The position numbers and the translations under genes are program-made. The notes beneath the pieces were generated by a model that was not told the origin of the DNA, did not search any database, and saw only the letters and a list, made by a program, of their open reading frames with translations. 64,000 bases of DNA from Nonomuraea helvata. Lineage in GTDB: Bacteria; Actinomycetota; Actinomycetes; Streptosporangiales; Streptosporangiaceae. The stretch covers positions 62,001 to 126,000 of the forward strand of contig NZ_BAAAXV010000012.1 in the NCBI RefSeq assembly GCF_039535785.1. Reading direction: 5' to 3'. Below, piece by piece: positions 24,962 to 33,912 of the stretch (positions are counted from its first letter, which is position 1; every line of letters begins with the position of its first letter).

Positions 24962-26088
24962 GTGAGGCACTCCCTGCGCAGGCGTTCGGCGTTGCGGAGC
25001 AGCCGGGCGATCTCCTCCTGCCCCGCCGCGGGGTCGCGGGCGCCGTCGGCCAGCCCGAGCGCCTCCGCCACCGAGGCCACCCCGCCGAGCTCGTCGCGCA
25101 CCTGCCGGCCGAGCAGGTCGGACGCGCCCTCCTGGCGGGCCTCGTCCCGGCAGAAGAAGCACATGTCGCACGTGGACAGGCAGTCGGGCGCGTAGCGGGC
25201 GGTCGTCCTGCGCAGCGCGTCGGCCAGCTCGGCCACGGGCCTGGTGGGCCGGCCGTCCTCGCCGGGCCGCAGGTCGAACGTGAGATCGTCGGGCAGCCCT
25301 TCGAGCAGCCGGTCGAGCGTCGTCATCCGGGTCAGCTGGCGGCGCAGCACGGCGAGCTGCTTGCGCACGTCGACCAGGGTCGCGACGGGCCGGTTGGCGA
25401 AGTTCTCGGGGCAGACCAGCACCACGTCGTGGGAGACCTTCAGCGGGTCGTGGCCGAGCTCCTCGAGGAGCGTGCGCAGCGCCAGCACGTACACCGCCGC
25501 CTGCCGCGCCGCCGCCGCCACCGCGGAGGGATCGGCCTGCCCGTCGATCACCGAGAATGACTTGATCTCCACGATGTGGAAGCGGCCGCCGAGCTGGAAG
25601 GCCACCACGTCGGGCTCCAGGTAGGCGGTGTGGCCGGCGATCTCCAGGCTGAGCAGCGGATGGTCGTACAGCGTGCCCGCGTCCTGGCTCTCGCGCGCCG
25701 CCCGGTCGATCAGGGTGCGGGTGTGGGCGTGGCGCAGGTGGGCGCCGACGTTCTCGACGTCGTGGTAGGCGACCTCGGCGACCGGCAGGTCCAGCAGCTC
25801 GCGCAGCATGCGCAGCAGCTCCGCGCACCCGTCGGCCTTGACCAGCCCCTCGAACACGTTGCCGCGCGTGATCGCGAACGGCGACTGCCCGAACGGCGCG
25901 GGAAAGCCCAGATGCCGGGCCGCGGCGTCCTTGTCGATGCCGGCGCCGTCGAGGAGGGCGCGGCGGGTGCAGCCGGGGTTGGCGGCCAGGGCCGCGATGG
26001 CGCGGGCGTCGTGCGGGCGCGGCGGCGTCGTGCCCCGCAACGCGTCGAGCCGCTGTATGGGGTCGCCTTCGCGCTTCAAGCCGCTCAC
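24958..26088 (-). CDS. PD-(D/E)xK (RecB/Cas4-like) nuclease with likely 4Fe-4S cluster
   Basis: A 376-residue protein. Its catalytic core is RGNVFEGLV (motif I, Glu80), PDVVAF (Asp160), VEIKSF (Glu174 and Lys176) and RQAAVY (Gln196 and Tyr200). This is the D...ExK...QxxxY order of RecB, Cas4 and Dna2 nucleases. Cys40 lies before the core and Cys303, Cys307, Cys310 and Cys313 (C-x3-C-x2-C-x2-C) after it, the placement used by Cas4, AddB and Dna2 for an iron-sulfur cluster. GTG 26088 overlaps the upstream stop in GTGA. It is probably a DNA end-processing nuclease acting with the helicase encoded two genes downstream. Activity and cluster are inferred from motifs only. Confidence 0.85.
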   Translation of the reverse strand: MSGLKREGDPIQRLDALRGTTPPRPHDARAIAALAANPGCTRRALLDGAGIDKDAAARHLGFPAPFGQSPFAITRGNVFEGLVKADGCAELLRMLRELLDLPVAEVAYHDVENVGAHLRHAHTRTLIDRAARESQDAGTLYDHPLLSLEIAGHTAYLEPDVVAFQLGGRFHIVEIKSFSVIDGQADPSAVAAAARQAAVYVLALRTLLEELGHDPLKVSHDVVLVCPENFANRPVATLVDVRKQLAVLRRQLTRMTTLDRLLEGLPDDLTFDLRPGEDGRPTRPVAELADALRRTTARYAPDCLSTCDMCFFCRDEARQEGASDLLGRQVRDELGGVASVAEALGLADGARDPAAGQEEIARLLRNAERLRRECLT

Positions 26089-26855
26089 TCCGCCTTCTCC
26101 TTCTTGATCGTGCTCAGCGTAGCGGCGCCGAACAGGCGAGCCACGTCACCGAGCTGCGCCGCGGCGCGTTGGGCCAGCTCGGCGCGATCCCGCGTGTCGC
26201 GGTCGCCGTGCACGCGCAGCTCGGCGCGGGCCGCCTCGATGACCCGGCCGGGGTCGGGCGGCCCGAGCGTGCCGTCGGTGGCGCCGGGGATGTTCCTGGC
26301 CATCCGGACGAGTAACCGGTCGGCCCGCCCGTCGACGGACTCGTGCGAGGCCACCGCGATGGCGCAGGTCAGGAAGTCGACGCGCGGGCTGAGCGGGCCG
26401 ACTACGCGCCGCTCCAGCGGCCAGGTGCTGAGCGTGAGCAGCCCGCGGGCGGGGGAGAGGCGGTCGGTGAGCGCGGCGCACAGATAGTACGGCCGCCCGT
26501 GCGGCGAGGACCTGAACGAGCGCTCCTCGTCCCTGCGCAGGCTGGTGAGCTGGGCGCTGCGGATCGTGCCGCCGAAGAACGCGTCGCTGACGGCCACGAT
26601 GAGCCGCGGCTGGGCGCTCGCGCCGAGCAGCCGCAGCCCCTGGTGCACCTGCTCGCGCACGGTGACCAGGCGCGGCGGCGCGGGCTTGGCCTGGGGCTGC
26701 TCGCCGCTCACGAGGGCGTCCCATTCCCGCTCGGCGGTACGGAGCTCGGCGCGCAGCGCGCGGGCGGTGCCGCCGTCCTTGACTCGCATCGCCTTGCGCA
26801 CCCCCGCCCGCAGCTCGTCGATCCGCCGCTCGAGATCGTCCAGCCGGTCACTCAT
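26085..26855 (-). CDS. first gene of the cassette, unrecognised coiled-coil protein (256 aa)
   Basis: The protein begins MSDRLDDLERRIDELRAGV, a clear heptad coiled coil of about 45 residues. A mixed alpha/beta domain follows with VREQVHQGLRLLGASAQPRLIVAVSD and CAALTDRLSP-type strands. I recognise no family or catalytic motif. ATG 26855 is the only start consistent with an A+T-rich promoter region directly upstream. The stop overlaps the nuclease start in GTGA. The coiled coil suggests oligomerisation or docking of the other cassette products. Confidence 0.75.
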   Translation of the reverse strand: MSDRLDDLERRIDELRAGVRKAMRVKDGGTARALRAELRTAEREWDALVSGEQPQAKPAPPRLVTVREQVHQGLRLLGASAQPRLIVAVSDAFFGGTIRSAQLTSLRRDEERSFRSSPHGRPYYLCAALTDRLSPARGLLTLSTWPLERRVVGPLSPRVDFLTCAIAVASHESVDGRADRLLVRMARNIPGATDGTLGPPDPGRVIEAARAELRVHGDRDTRDRAELAQRAAAQLGDVARLFGAATLSTIKKEKAE

Positions 26856-26945
26856 GGTGGCGAGCGTATCAACAGTCCCAGTATTTTCCAGTAATTTCGC
26901 GATATAGCAGCCAATATGTGATCTACAGTGTAAAGGCGGGCGCCG
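26856..26945 (-). promoter_or_regulatory. A+T-rich promoter region of the four-gene cassette
   Basis: The 90 bp upstream of the first cassette gene are much richer in A+T than the neighbourhood. On the minus strand they hold TTTACA (26929-26934), TATATC (26901-26906) and TACTGG twice at a 10-bp interval (about 26893 and 26883). I cannot define a -35/-10 pair with ideal spacing. Confidence 0.4.
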
Positions 26946-26999
26946 ACGATTCGCGACCACCGTGCGTAACCAAGGCGTCAGACGGGGACGAAAGGCCAT

Positions 27000-27458
27000 G
27001 TGACTCGTGAGACTCGTCATATGGTGGGAGGCGTCGCGGGCGTGGTCGCCCTCGTGCCCGTTTACTACCTGACCGAGGCGGCCGCCCGGGCGCTGCGGAC
27101 AGGCAACGCCACGTTCGGCCCGTCCCCGGCGGCGCTGGCCTACCTGGCGGCAGTGGCCGTCATCGTCACCCTCCTGACCGCCTGGCCCGCGGCCGCCCTC
27201 GGCTGCGGCATCCCGCTGGTCGCCGCGGGCGCCGTGTTCGCGCTCGACCTCCCCGCCGCGCTCGGCGTGGCGGGGAGCCTGCCGTGGGCGGCGGCGGGCG
27301 GTCTGCCGTGGTCGCCGCCTGACGCCGCGCCGTGGGCCGAACTGGCCGAGCCGCCCGGCACCATGGCGGGCATGACCGGCCTGTACACGCTCATCGGCGC
27401 GCTGCTGGTGCTCTCGGCACTGCTCCCCGGCCGGCTGCGGTCCCTCTTCGGTAGGTGA
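27000..27458 (+). CDS. small membrane protein, unknown
   Basis: A 152-residue protein with an N-terminal hydrophobic helix (about 10-30), two central helices (about 45-90), then a Trp/Pro/Ala-rich loop (LPWSPPDAAPWAELAEPP) and a C-terminal helix. GTG 27000 follows AAAGG. It is divergent from the cassette and upstream of a TetR gene with its own promoter. No family is recognised. Confidence 0.65.
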   Translation: MTRETRHMVGGVAGVVALVPVYYLTEAAARALRTGNATFGPSPAALAYLAAVAVIVTLLTAWPAAALGCGIPLVAAGAVFALDLPAALGVAGSLPWAAAGGLPWSPPDAAPWAELAEPPGTMAGMTGLYTLIGALLVLSALLPGRLRSLFGR

Positions 27459-27511
27459 CCGCCCCGACTGGGTGCGCCCCGGGCGGGTGAGGCGCGAGAT
27501 CGGCGGCGGCC

Positions 27512-27517
27512 TATCCT
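27512..27517 (+). promoter_or_regulatory. -10 box of a probably leaderless tetR transcript
   Basis: TATCCT is at exactly -12 to -7 from the GTG at 27524, with no ribosome-binding site. The preceding gene ends 53 bp upstream. Confidence 0.5.
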
Positions 27518-27523
27518 GGGCGG

Positions 27524-28177
27524 GTGAGTGGACGGGACCCGGACCGGCGCAGGGTGCTGCTCGACGCCGCCGACCGGGTCATCCTGACCCAGGGCCCCGA
27601 GGTCTCGATGGCGGCCATCGCCGCCGAGGCTGGCATCACCAAGCCCATCCTCTACCGCCACTTCGGCGACAAGAGCGGCCTCTACCAGGCGCTGGCGGAC
27701 CGCCACGTCCGCACCGTGATCGCCCAGCTGCGCCCCGAGCTCGCCGCCCCCGGGGCGGACCTGCGCAGCAGGGCGCGGCGCACCATCGGCGTCTACCTCG
27801 ACCTGATCTCGGCCAACCGCAACCTCTACCGGTTCCTGTTCCACCGGGCCAGCTCCGAGGACTCCAGGATCCGCTCACACATGACGGCCCTGGTCAGGGG
27901 CTTGGGGGAGGAGCTCGGCGGCCTGCTCGTCGCCGAGCGCGTGGTGACGGAGCCGACGAAGGCGCAGGTGATCGGGCACGCGTTCGTCGGTATGGTGCAG
28001 ACGACCTGCGACTGGTGGCTGGAGCACCCCGAGGTGGACCGCGCGGAGGTGGTGGAGGGCCTGGTGGACGTGGTCGCCGCCGCTCTCGGCCCCCGGAGCG
28101 CCGCCGCCCTCGGCTCACGGGGCGCCGCCGTCAGTCCCCGAAGCGGGACAGCTTCCCACGCCGCCGGGCGTACCTGA
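27524..28177 (+). CDS. TetR-family regulator
   Basis: A 217-residue regulator with the helix-turn-helix VSMAAIAAEAGITKPILYRHFGDKSGLYQALADRH and a typical helical ligand domain (LFHRASSEDSRIRSHM, GMVQTTCDWWLEHPE). The last ~25 residues are low-complexity Ala/Arg/Ser and lie in the 47-bp region that overlaps the convergent ABC permease gene. It probably regulates the neighbouring ABC exporter, but no palindrome close to both was found. Confidence 0.88.
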   Translation: MSGRDPDRRRVLLDAADRVILTQGPEVSMAAIAAEAGITKPILYRHFGDKSGLYQALADRHVRTVIAQLRPELAAPGADLRSRARRTIGVYLDLISANRNLYRFLFHRASSEDSRIRSHMTALVRGLGEELGGLLVAERVVTEPTKAQVIGHAFVGMVQTTCDWWLEHPEVDRAEVVEGLVDVVAAALGPRSAAALGSRGAAVSPRSGTASHAAGRT

Positions 28178-28948
28178 GCGCCCACGCGAACAGCCCGAGC
28201 GTGCCCGCCAGGTAGACCACGTTGAGCGCGCCCGCCCAGACCAGCCGGTCCCACGGCACCGCGCCGCCCGCCATGACCGTGCGCATGCCCTCGAAGACGT
28301 GCGAGGCCGGCAGCAGCCAGGCCGCCGCCTTCAGCGGCGCGGGCAGGACCGAGATCGGGTAGAAGATCCCGGCCAAAGGCTGCACCACGAACACCAGCGA
28401 CCAGGCGATCACCTGCGCGTTCTCGCCGAAGCGGAGCACCGCCGCGATGCCGACCAGGCCGAGGGACCAGCCGAGTACGAGCAGCACCCCCATGAACGGC
28501 ACCAGCCCCACGCCCAGGCTCGTCACCCCGAACCCGTACAGCACGAAGGCGAGCCCGGCCATCACCGCGACCGCGAAGACCACCTTGCCCAGCGAGAACA
28601 GCACGAGCCCGATCAGGTATTCGGCACTGGACAGCGGGCTGACCTGCACGTTGAGCAGGTTGCGCGACCAGATGTCCTCCAGGAACGCGATCGAGATCTC
28701 GTTGCTGGCCTTCTGCAGCACCTGCCAGAGCAGCACCGCGCCGAGCAGGAACGCCACCACGAACGGCACCCGCTGCGCCTGCAGGAACAGCGTGACGAAC
28801 CCCCACAGCACCAGCTCGACGGTCGGCCAGAACAGGATCTCGAACATCCTGACCGGGCTGCGCCGCAGCGCCGCGAAGTCGCGCCGGACGACGCCGAGGA
28901 TCCGCGTGCGCCGCGCGGCCAGGCTCACGGGAGGCAGAGTCAGGGACG

Positions 28949-28952
<4 letters not shown>
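28131..28952 (-). CDS. ABC-2 type transporter permease
   Basis: A 273-residue integral membrane protein with six hydrophobic segments. The first amphipathic part (LGVVRRDFAALRRSPVRMFEILFWPTVELVLWGF) and the VQPLAGIFYPISVLP segment followed by LPASHVFEGMR are signatures of DrrB/NodJ-type ABC-2 permeases. ATG 28952 overlaps the ATPase stop in ATGA. Together they form a two-gene exporter for lipids or drugs. The 3' end overlaps the convergent tetR gene by 47 bp. Confidence 0.9.
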
Positions 28953-29668
<716 letters not shown>

Positions 29669-29967
29669 CGTTCAAGCGTGCGTTCCCCCGGGCTGCCGGG
29701 GCAACGGGTTTTCCCGCAGCATCCGCAGCAGGTCCACTCGTTCTCGCACACGCGCCGCCCGATCCCGGCCGGCTCCACCGACCGCGCGCCGCCGCGCAGG
29801 TGCCGCATGGTCTGCATGACGCAGATGACGCCCGGCCGGTCGGCGGCCAGGCGGCGCAGCGCCAGCTCGAACACCGGGTGCGGCGTCGCGGATCGGCCGG
29901 ACGCTGTCGGGCACGGCGAAGCTCATGTTCCGGATCACACCCGAATCCGGTGGTCAGGTCAACGGTT
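29669..29967. other. intergenic stretch with no convincing gene
   Basis: An 88-codon minus-strand frame (29672-29938, MIRNMSFAVPDSVRPIRD) and a second frame with Cys-rich CENEWTCCGCCG (within 29512-29874) overlap here. They read as one degraded reading frame shifted by one base, but neither matches a family I know. Treat it as non-coding or a relic. Confidence 0.3.
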
Positions 29968-30762
29968 TCAGGGCAGCCAGCTCACGCGGCCGTGCAGGAA
30001 GGCGTACCCGACGAAGGCGACGGTGTCGATCAGCGTGTGCGCCACGATCAGCGGCATGGCCCGGCCCCACCGCTGGTAGAGCCGCCCGAACACCAGCCCC
30101 ATCACGACGTTCCCGACGAATCCCCCGAACCCCTGATAGAGGTGGTACGACCCGCGCAGCACCGACGACACGACGACGGCCTTCCACGGGCTCCATCCGG
30201 CCTGCCCCAGGCGGTGCAGCAGGTATCCGGCGACGAGCACCTCCTCCAGCACCCCGTTCTGCGCGGCCGCGAGCAGCAGCACGGGCACCTGCCACCACAC
30301 CTGCGGGAGCTGCCCGGGGACCACGGTCAGGTTGACGCCGAGGGCCCACACGGCGAGGTAGAAGGCCAGCCCGGTGCCGCCGATCGCCGCCGCCAGCACC
30401 GCTCCGCGCGCCACGTCGCGCGTCTTCTGCCCGAAGTCCGCGCCGATCGTGCGCAGCGACTCCCCGGAGCGCACCATCAGGTACGCCACCAGCCCCACCG
30501 GCGCCACCGTGATCGCGATGTCGACGAGTTGCAGCGTCAGGTCCAGCCACGGCCGCCCGGGGGCCATCGACCCGACGAGCACCGCCTGCTGGCCCTTCAG
30601 CTCCTTGGGCGCCGTGAGCGCGCCGATCAGCCGGACGAGCGCCACGAGGCCGCTGGCGCCGAGCGAGACCGAGAACACGACGAAGAGCTCGGCCCGGATG
30701 AGCTTCGGCGCGAGCACCGGGGACGGCGCGCTGGGGGACGCGGCGGGGGACTCTGTGCGCAT
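29968..30762 (-). CDS. CPBP-family intramembrane metalloprotease
   Basis: A 264-residue protein with about eight helices. It carries the CPBP/Abi motif order: EEVLVAGYLLHRL (motif 1, Glu-Glu), SSVLRGSYHLYQG (motif 2, His) and GRAMPLIVAHTLID (motif 3, His). The family cleaves peptides inside membranes; some members process prenylated or bacteriocin-type peptides. Motif 1 lacks the usual Arg after EExxx. No peptide substrate gene is evident nearby. Confidence 0.85.
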   Translation of the reverse strand: MRTESPAASPSAPSPVLAPKLIRAELFVVFSVSLGASGLVALVRLIGALTAPKELKGQQAVLVGSMAPGRPWLDLTLQLVDIAITVAPVGLVAYLMVRSGESLRTIGADFGQKTRDVARGAVLAAAIGGTGLAFYLAVWALGVNLTVVPGQLPQVWWQVPVLLLAAAQNGVLEEVLVAGYLLHRLGQAGWSPWKAVVVSSVLRGSYHLYQGFGGFVGNVVMGLVFGRLYQRWGRAMPLIVAHTLIDTVAFVGYAFLHGRVSWLP

Positions 30763-30824
30763 GGCCGCAGACTAGCCCCTACATGATCCGACCAGGATAA
30801 AGAGGCTGCATCCTGCCTGAAAGG

Positions 30825-30862
30825 CTGACGGCCCGCCCCCTCGCGGTGGGGCGGGCCGTCAG
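30825..30862. terminator. strong hairpin terminator
   Basis: A 15-bp perfect stem (CTGACGGCCCGCCCC at 30825-30839 pairing with 30848-30862) and an 8-nt loop lie downstream of the symporter gene on the minus strand. Confidence 0.85.
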
Positions 30863-30863
30863 T

Positions 30864-30899
30864 CGGATCAGGTCGGGCGGATCAGGTCGGCCGGATCAG
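30864..30899. repeat. 14-bp tandem repeat over a stop codon
   Basis: CGGATCAGGTCGG(G/C) is repeated at 30864 and 30878, with a partial third copy at 30892-30899. The symporter's TGA stop (30896-30898 on the minus strand) lies in the third copy, and each full copy carries the same in-register TCA. A terminator hairpin adjoins it. Confidence 0.9.
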
Positions 30900-32509
30900 T
30901 GGGAGTCGGCCAGATCCAGGTCCTTCACCCGCGGGTCGCCCTCGTCGGCGAAGTAGTCGCCGCGAGCCGTCGCGTCCTCGCCGTCCGCCACCTTGGCGGC
31001 CCGGAACAGCAGCGTGCCCAGCGCCGCCACCACCAGGTTCACGATCACCGCCAGGAACCCGGCGTAGATCGTCATCTTGGTGTCGAAGCCCAGGTTCGCC
31101 AGCCCGAACGCCGAGCCGCCGAAGTGCAGCTTGCCGTTGGCGGGGTTGGGGATGAGGTACAGCATCCACAGGCCCGCCACCAGACCGGCCGCCCAGCCGG
31201 CGATCAGGCCGCTCTTGTGGAACCAGCGCGTGTAGAGGCCCAGGGCCACCGACGGCAGCGTCTGCAGGATGATCACGCCGCCGATGAGCTGCAGGTCGAT
31301 CGAGAACTGCGGGTCGAGCAGCAGGATGCAGAGCACCGCGCCCACCTTGACGACCAGCGACACGATCTTGGAGACGTTGGCCTCCTGGGCGTCGGAGGCG
31401 TTCTTGTTGATGTACTCGCGGTAGATGTTGCGGGTGAACAGGTTCGCCGCCGCGATCGACATGATCGCCGCGGGGACGAGCGCGCCGATGCCGATGGCCG
31501 CGTACGCGACGCCCGCGAACCAGCTCGGGAACATCTGGTCGAACAGCATGGGCACGATCGTGTTCGTGTCGGGCTTGCCGGTGGCCGCGTTCACCACGGG
31601 CTTGGTGCCCGCCGCGATGGCCATGAAGCCGAGCAGCGCGATCAGGCCGAGCACGAAGCTGTAGGCGGGCAGCGCCGACATGTTGCGCTTGATGACGTTG
31701 CGGTTCTTCGAGGCCAGCACGCCGGTGAGGCTGTGCGGGTAGAGGAACAGCGCCAGCGCCGAGCCGAACGCCAGCGTCACGTACTGGAGCTGGTTGTTGG
31801 CGTTCAGGGTGATGCCGTCGTTCGGCAGCGGGGTGGTGTCGAACTTGTGCTTGGCCGCGTCGAAGATCGAGCCCCAGCCGCCCAGCTTGGCCGGGATGTA
31901 GATGACCGCCGCCAGGATCACGATGTAGATCAGCGCGTCCTTGACGAACGCGATGAGCGCGGGCGCCCGCAGGCCCGATTGGTAGGTGTACGCGGCCAGG
32001 ATCGCGAACGCGATGATGATCGGCAGGTGCCCGGTGATGCCCATCGACTTCAGCACCGCCTCGATGCCGACGAGCTGGAGCGCGATGTACGGCATCGTCG
32101 CCACCAGCCCGGTGATCGCGATCACCAGTGCCAGGGTCGGCGATCCGAAGCGGGCCCGTACGAAGTCGGCCGGGGTGACGAACCCGTGCACGTGCGAGAC
32201 CGACCACATCCGCGCCAGCACCAGGAACACCAGCGGGTACACCACCACCGTGTACGGCAGCGCGTAGAACCCCAGCGCGCCGGAGCTGAACACCAGTGCC
32301 GGCACCGCCACGAACGTGTAGGCGGTGTAGAGGTCACCGCCGACCAGGAACCATGTGATCCATGACCCGAAGCTGCGCCCGCCGAGGCCCCATTCGTTCA
32401 GGCTCGCCAGGTCGTTGGGCCGCCGCCACCGCGCGGCGACGAACCCCATGCCGCTCACCAGCACGAACAGCAGGATGAAGACGACCAGCTCGGTCGTGTG
32501 GCCGTTCAT
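30896..32509 (-). CDS. mctP: sodium:solute symporter, MctP-like monocarboxylate permease
   Basis: A 537-residue SSS-family transporter with about thirteen helices. The N-terminal WGLGGRSFGSWITWFLVGGDLYTAYTFVAVP segment and the long helix runs resemble MctP-type permeases of pyruvate, lactate and related monocarboxylates driven by Na+. ATG 32509 overlaps the upstream DUF3311 gene in ATGA, a pairing typical of this transporter class. The substrate is inferred from family and neighbour. Confidence 0.85.
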   Translation of the reverse strand: MNGHTTELVVFILLFVLVSGMGFVAARWRRPNDLASLNEWGLGGRSFGSWITWFLVGGDLYTAYTFVAVPALVFSSGALGFYALPYTVVVYPLVFLVLARMWSVSHVHGFVTPADFVRARFGSPTLALVIAITGLVATMPYIALQLVGIEAVLKSMGITGHLPIIIAFAILAAYTYQSGLRAPALIAFVKDALIYIVILAAVIYIPAKLGGWGSIFDAAKHKFDTTPLPNDGITLNANNQLQYVTLAFGSALALFLYPHSLTGVLASKNRNVIKRNMSALPAYSFVLGLIALLGFMAIAAGTKPVVNAATGKPDTNTIVPMLFDQMFPSWFAGVAYAAIGIGALVPAAIMSIAAANLFTRNIYREYINKNASDAQEANVSKIVSLVVKVGAVLCILLLDPQFSIDLQLIGGVIILQTLPSVALGLYTRWFHKSGLIAGWAAGLVAGLWMLYLIPNPANGKLHFGGSAFGLANLGFDTKMTIYAGFLAVIVNLVVAALGTLLFRAAKVADGEDATARGDYFADEGDPRVKDLDLADSH

Positions 32510-32715
32510 TTGGTCATCCTGTAGACGATGGTCGTGGACACGACGCCCACGATGATGAAGGCGAGCTGCAGCCAGTAGAAGAGCGGGAAGCCCAGCAGGC
32601 GTGGCTCGTCGGCGTTGAACAGGAACGTCAGCAGCGGCAGCACGATGGGCAGGACCAGCAGCCAGTTCCATGGGCTGCGGTCGGTGCGCGGCTGCCCGGG
32701 TTCCCCGGTAGTCAT
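32506..32715 (-). CDS. DUF3311 small membrane protein (symporter partner)
   Basis: A 69-residue protein with two hydrophobic helices and the family features Trp-Asn-Trp-Leu-Leu and PLFYWLQLAFIIVGVVSTTIVYRM. It precedes and overlaps the MctP-like gene by ATGA. Such proteins are commonly encoded with SSS permeases and probably aid their assembly. Confidence 0.85.
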   Translation of the reverse strand: MTTGEPGQPRTDRSPWNWLLVLPIVLPLLTFLFNADEPRLLGFPLFYWLQLAFIIVGVVSTTIVYRMTK

Positions 32716-33020
32716 CGACCCTCCGATGAGTGGATCAGGAGCGGTGTTGTTACCGGATCCTGACGGTTAGTCAATGGAGGGAGATTACTTTGCGGGGGTA
32801 TTAAACCCAATGTCGGTAGTATTACGGTTTGGCCTAAAATGCCGCGTCAGCCCCGCTAGCACCACCTCTCACCTGGGCAAACCTTATACGCGTGCGATGT
32901 CGCCATCCCTCCCCGCTCGCCGAGTGGTCGTTTCTCCGCGCCGAGCGGTCAAGCAGCCGGGCGGAAGCCGGCGGGAAAAGATGACATCAGGTGTCGGGTT
33001 TTCCCAGGACGATCGCTCGC
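32716..33020. other. divergent promoter region, no gene
   Basis: This stretch holds an A+T-rich island (about 32775-32890: repeated TTAC/GTATTA motifs) likely to carry the promoter of the symporter operon. I found no coding frame with family similarity and no clear palindrome. Confidence 0.4.
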
Positions 33021-33911
33021 ATGATTGCTGTGGTGGCGGGGGCAACCCGCGGAACGGGACGAGGCATCGCGGTCGCGCTGGGCGCGGCCGGCGCGACGGT
33101 TTACTGCACGGGCAGGAGCACCCGGCGGCAGCGCTCCGAGATGAACCGGCCGGAGACCATAGAGGAGACGGCGGAGCTGGTGACCGCCGCAGGCGGCACC
33201 GGCATCCCGGTCCAGGTCGACCATCTGGACCCCGCCCAGGTCGAGGCGCTGGCCGAGCGGGTGGACCGCGCGCACGGCAGGCTGGACGTGCTGGTCAACG
33301 ACGTGTGGGGCAGCGACCACCTGTGGGACTGGGAGACGCCGGTCTGGAAACACGACATGGAGAAGGGGTTCCGGCTGCTCAGGCTGGCGATCGACACCCA
33401 CGTCATCACCAGCGGCCACCTGCTCCCGCTGATGATCAGGAACGAGGGCGGCCTGGTCGTGGAGGTCACCGACGGCACCTGGGCCTTCAACGAGACCCGC
33501 TACCGGGACAACGTCTACTACGACCTGGCCAAGGTGTCGGTGAACCGGCTCGGCTTCGCCTGGGCGAACGAGCTGCGCCCGTACGGCGGCACCGGGGTGG
33601 CGGTCACGCCGGGCTTCCTGCGCTCGGAGGCCATGCTCGACAACTTCGGCGTCACCGAGGACAACTGGCGGGAGGCGAAGGTGGACCCGGCCTGGCAGGT
33701 GTCCGAGACGCCCGCGTACGTCGGCAGGGGCGTGGCGGCCCTCGCCACGGACCCGGACCGGCAGCGCTGGTCCGGCCGGTCGGTGTCGAGCGAGGAGCTG
33801 GCCGAGGCGTACGGCCTCACGGACGTGGACGGCAGCCGGCCGCGGGTGTGGAGCTTCCTCACGGAGCCACGCGAGCCGGGCAAGGAGCTCGACCCGGCCG
33901 ACTACCGATGA
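33021..33911 (+). CDS. short-chain dehydrogenase/reductase
   Basis: A 296-residue Rossmann protein. The cofactor motif is GATRGTGRGIA (TGxxxGxG family) at the N-terminus. NDVWGSD occupies the NNAG position, and YDLAKVSVNRL carries the Tyr-x-x-x-Lys catalytic pair. Substrate loops are Trp-rich (WDWETPVWKHD). A GRST sequence after strand 2 favours NADP(H). The start is set at ATG 33021, where homologues of this class begin. It is convergent with the WYL regulator gene (1 bp apart). Confidence 0.88.
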   Translation: MIAVVAGATRGTGRGIAVALGAAGATVYCTGRSTRRQRSEMNRPETIEETAELVTAAGGTGIPVQVDHLDPAQVEALAERVDRAHGRLDVLVNDVWGSDHLWDWETPVWKHDMEKGFRLLRLAIDTHVITSGHLLPLMIRNEGGLVVEVTDGTWAFNETRYRDNVYYDLAKVSVNRLGFAWANELRPYGGTGVAVTPGFLRSEAMLDNFGVTEDNWREAKVDPAWQVSETPAYVGRGVAALATDPDRQRWSGRSVSSEELAEAYGLTDVDGSRPRVWSFLTEPREPGKELDPADYR

Positions 33912-33912
33912 C

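Noticed and set aside
30896..32509. Proline or acetate permease (PutP/ActP) identity for the symporter
   Set aside because: The DUF3311 partner with ATGA overlap is more typical of MctP-like permeases; the exact substrate remains open.
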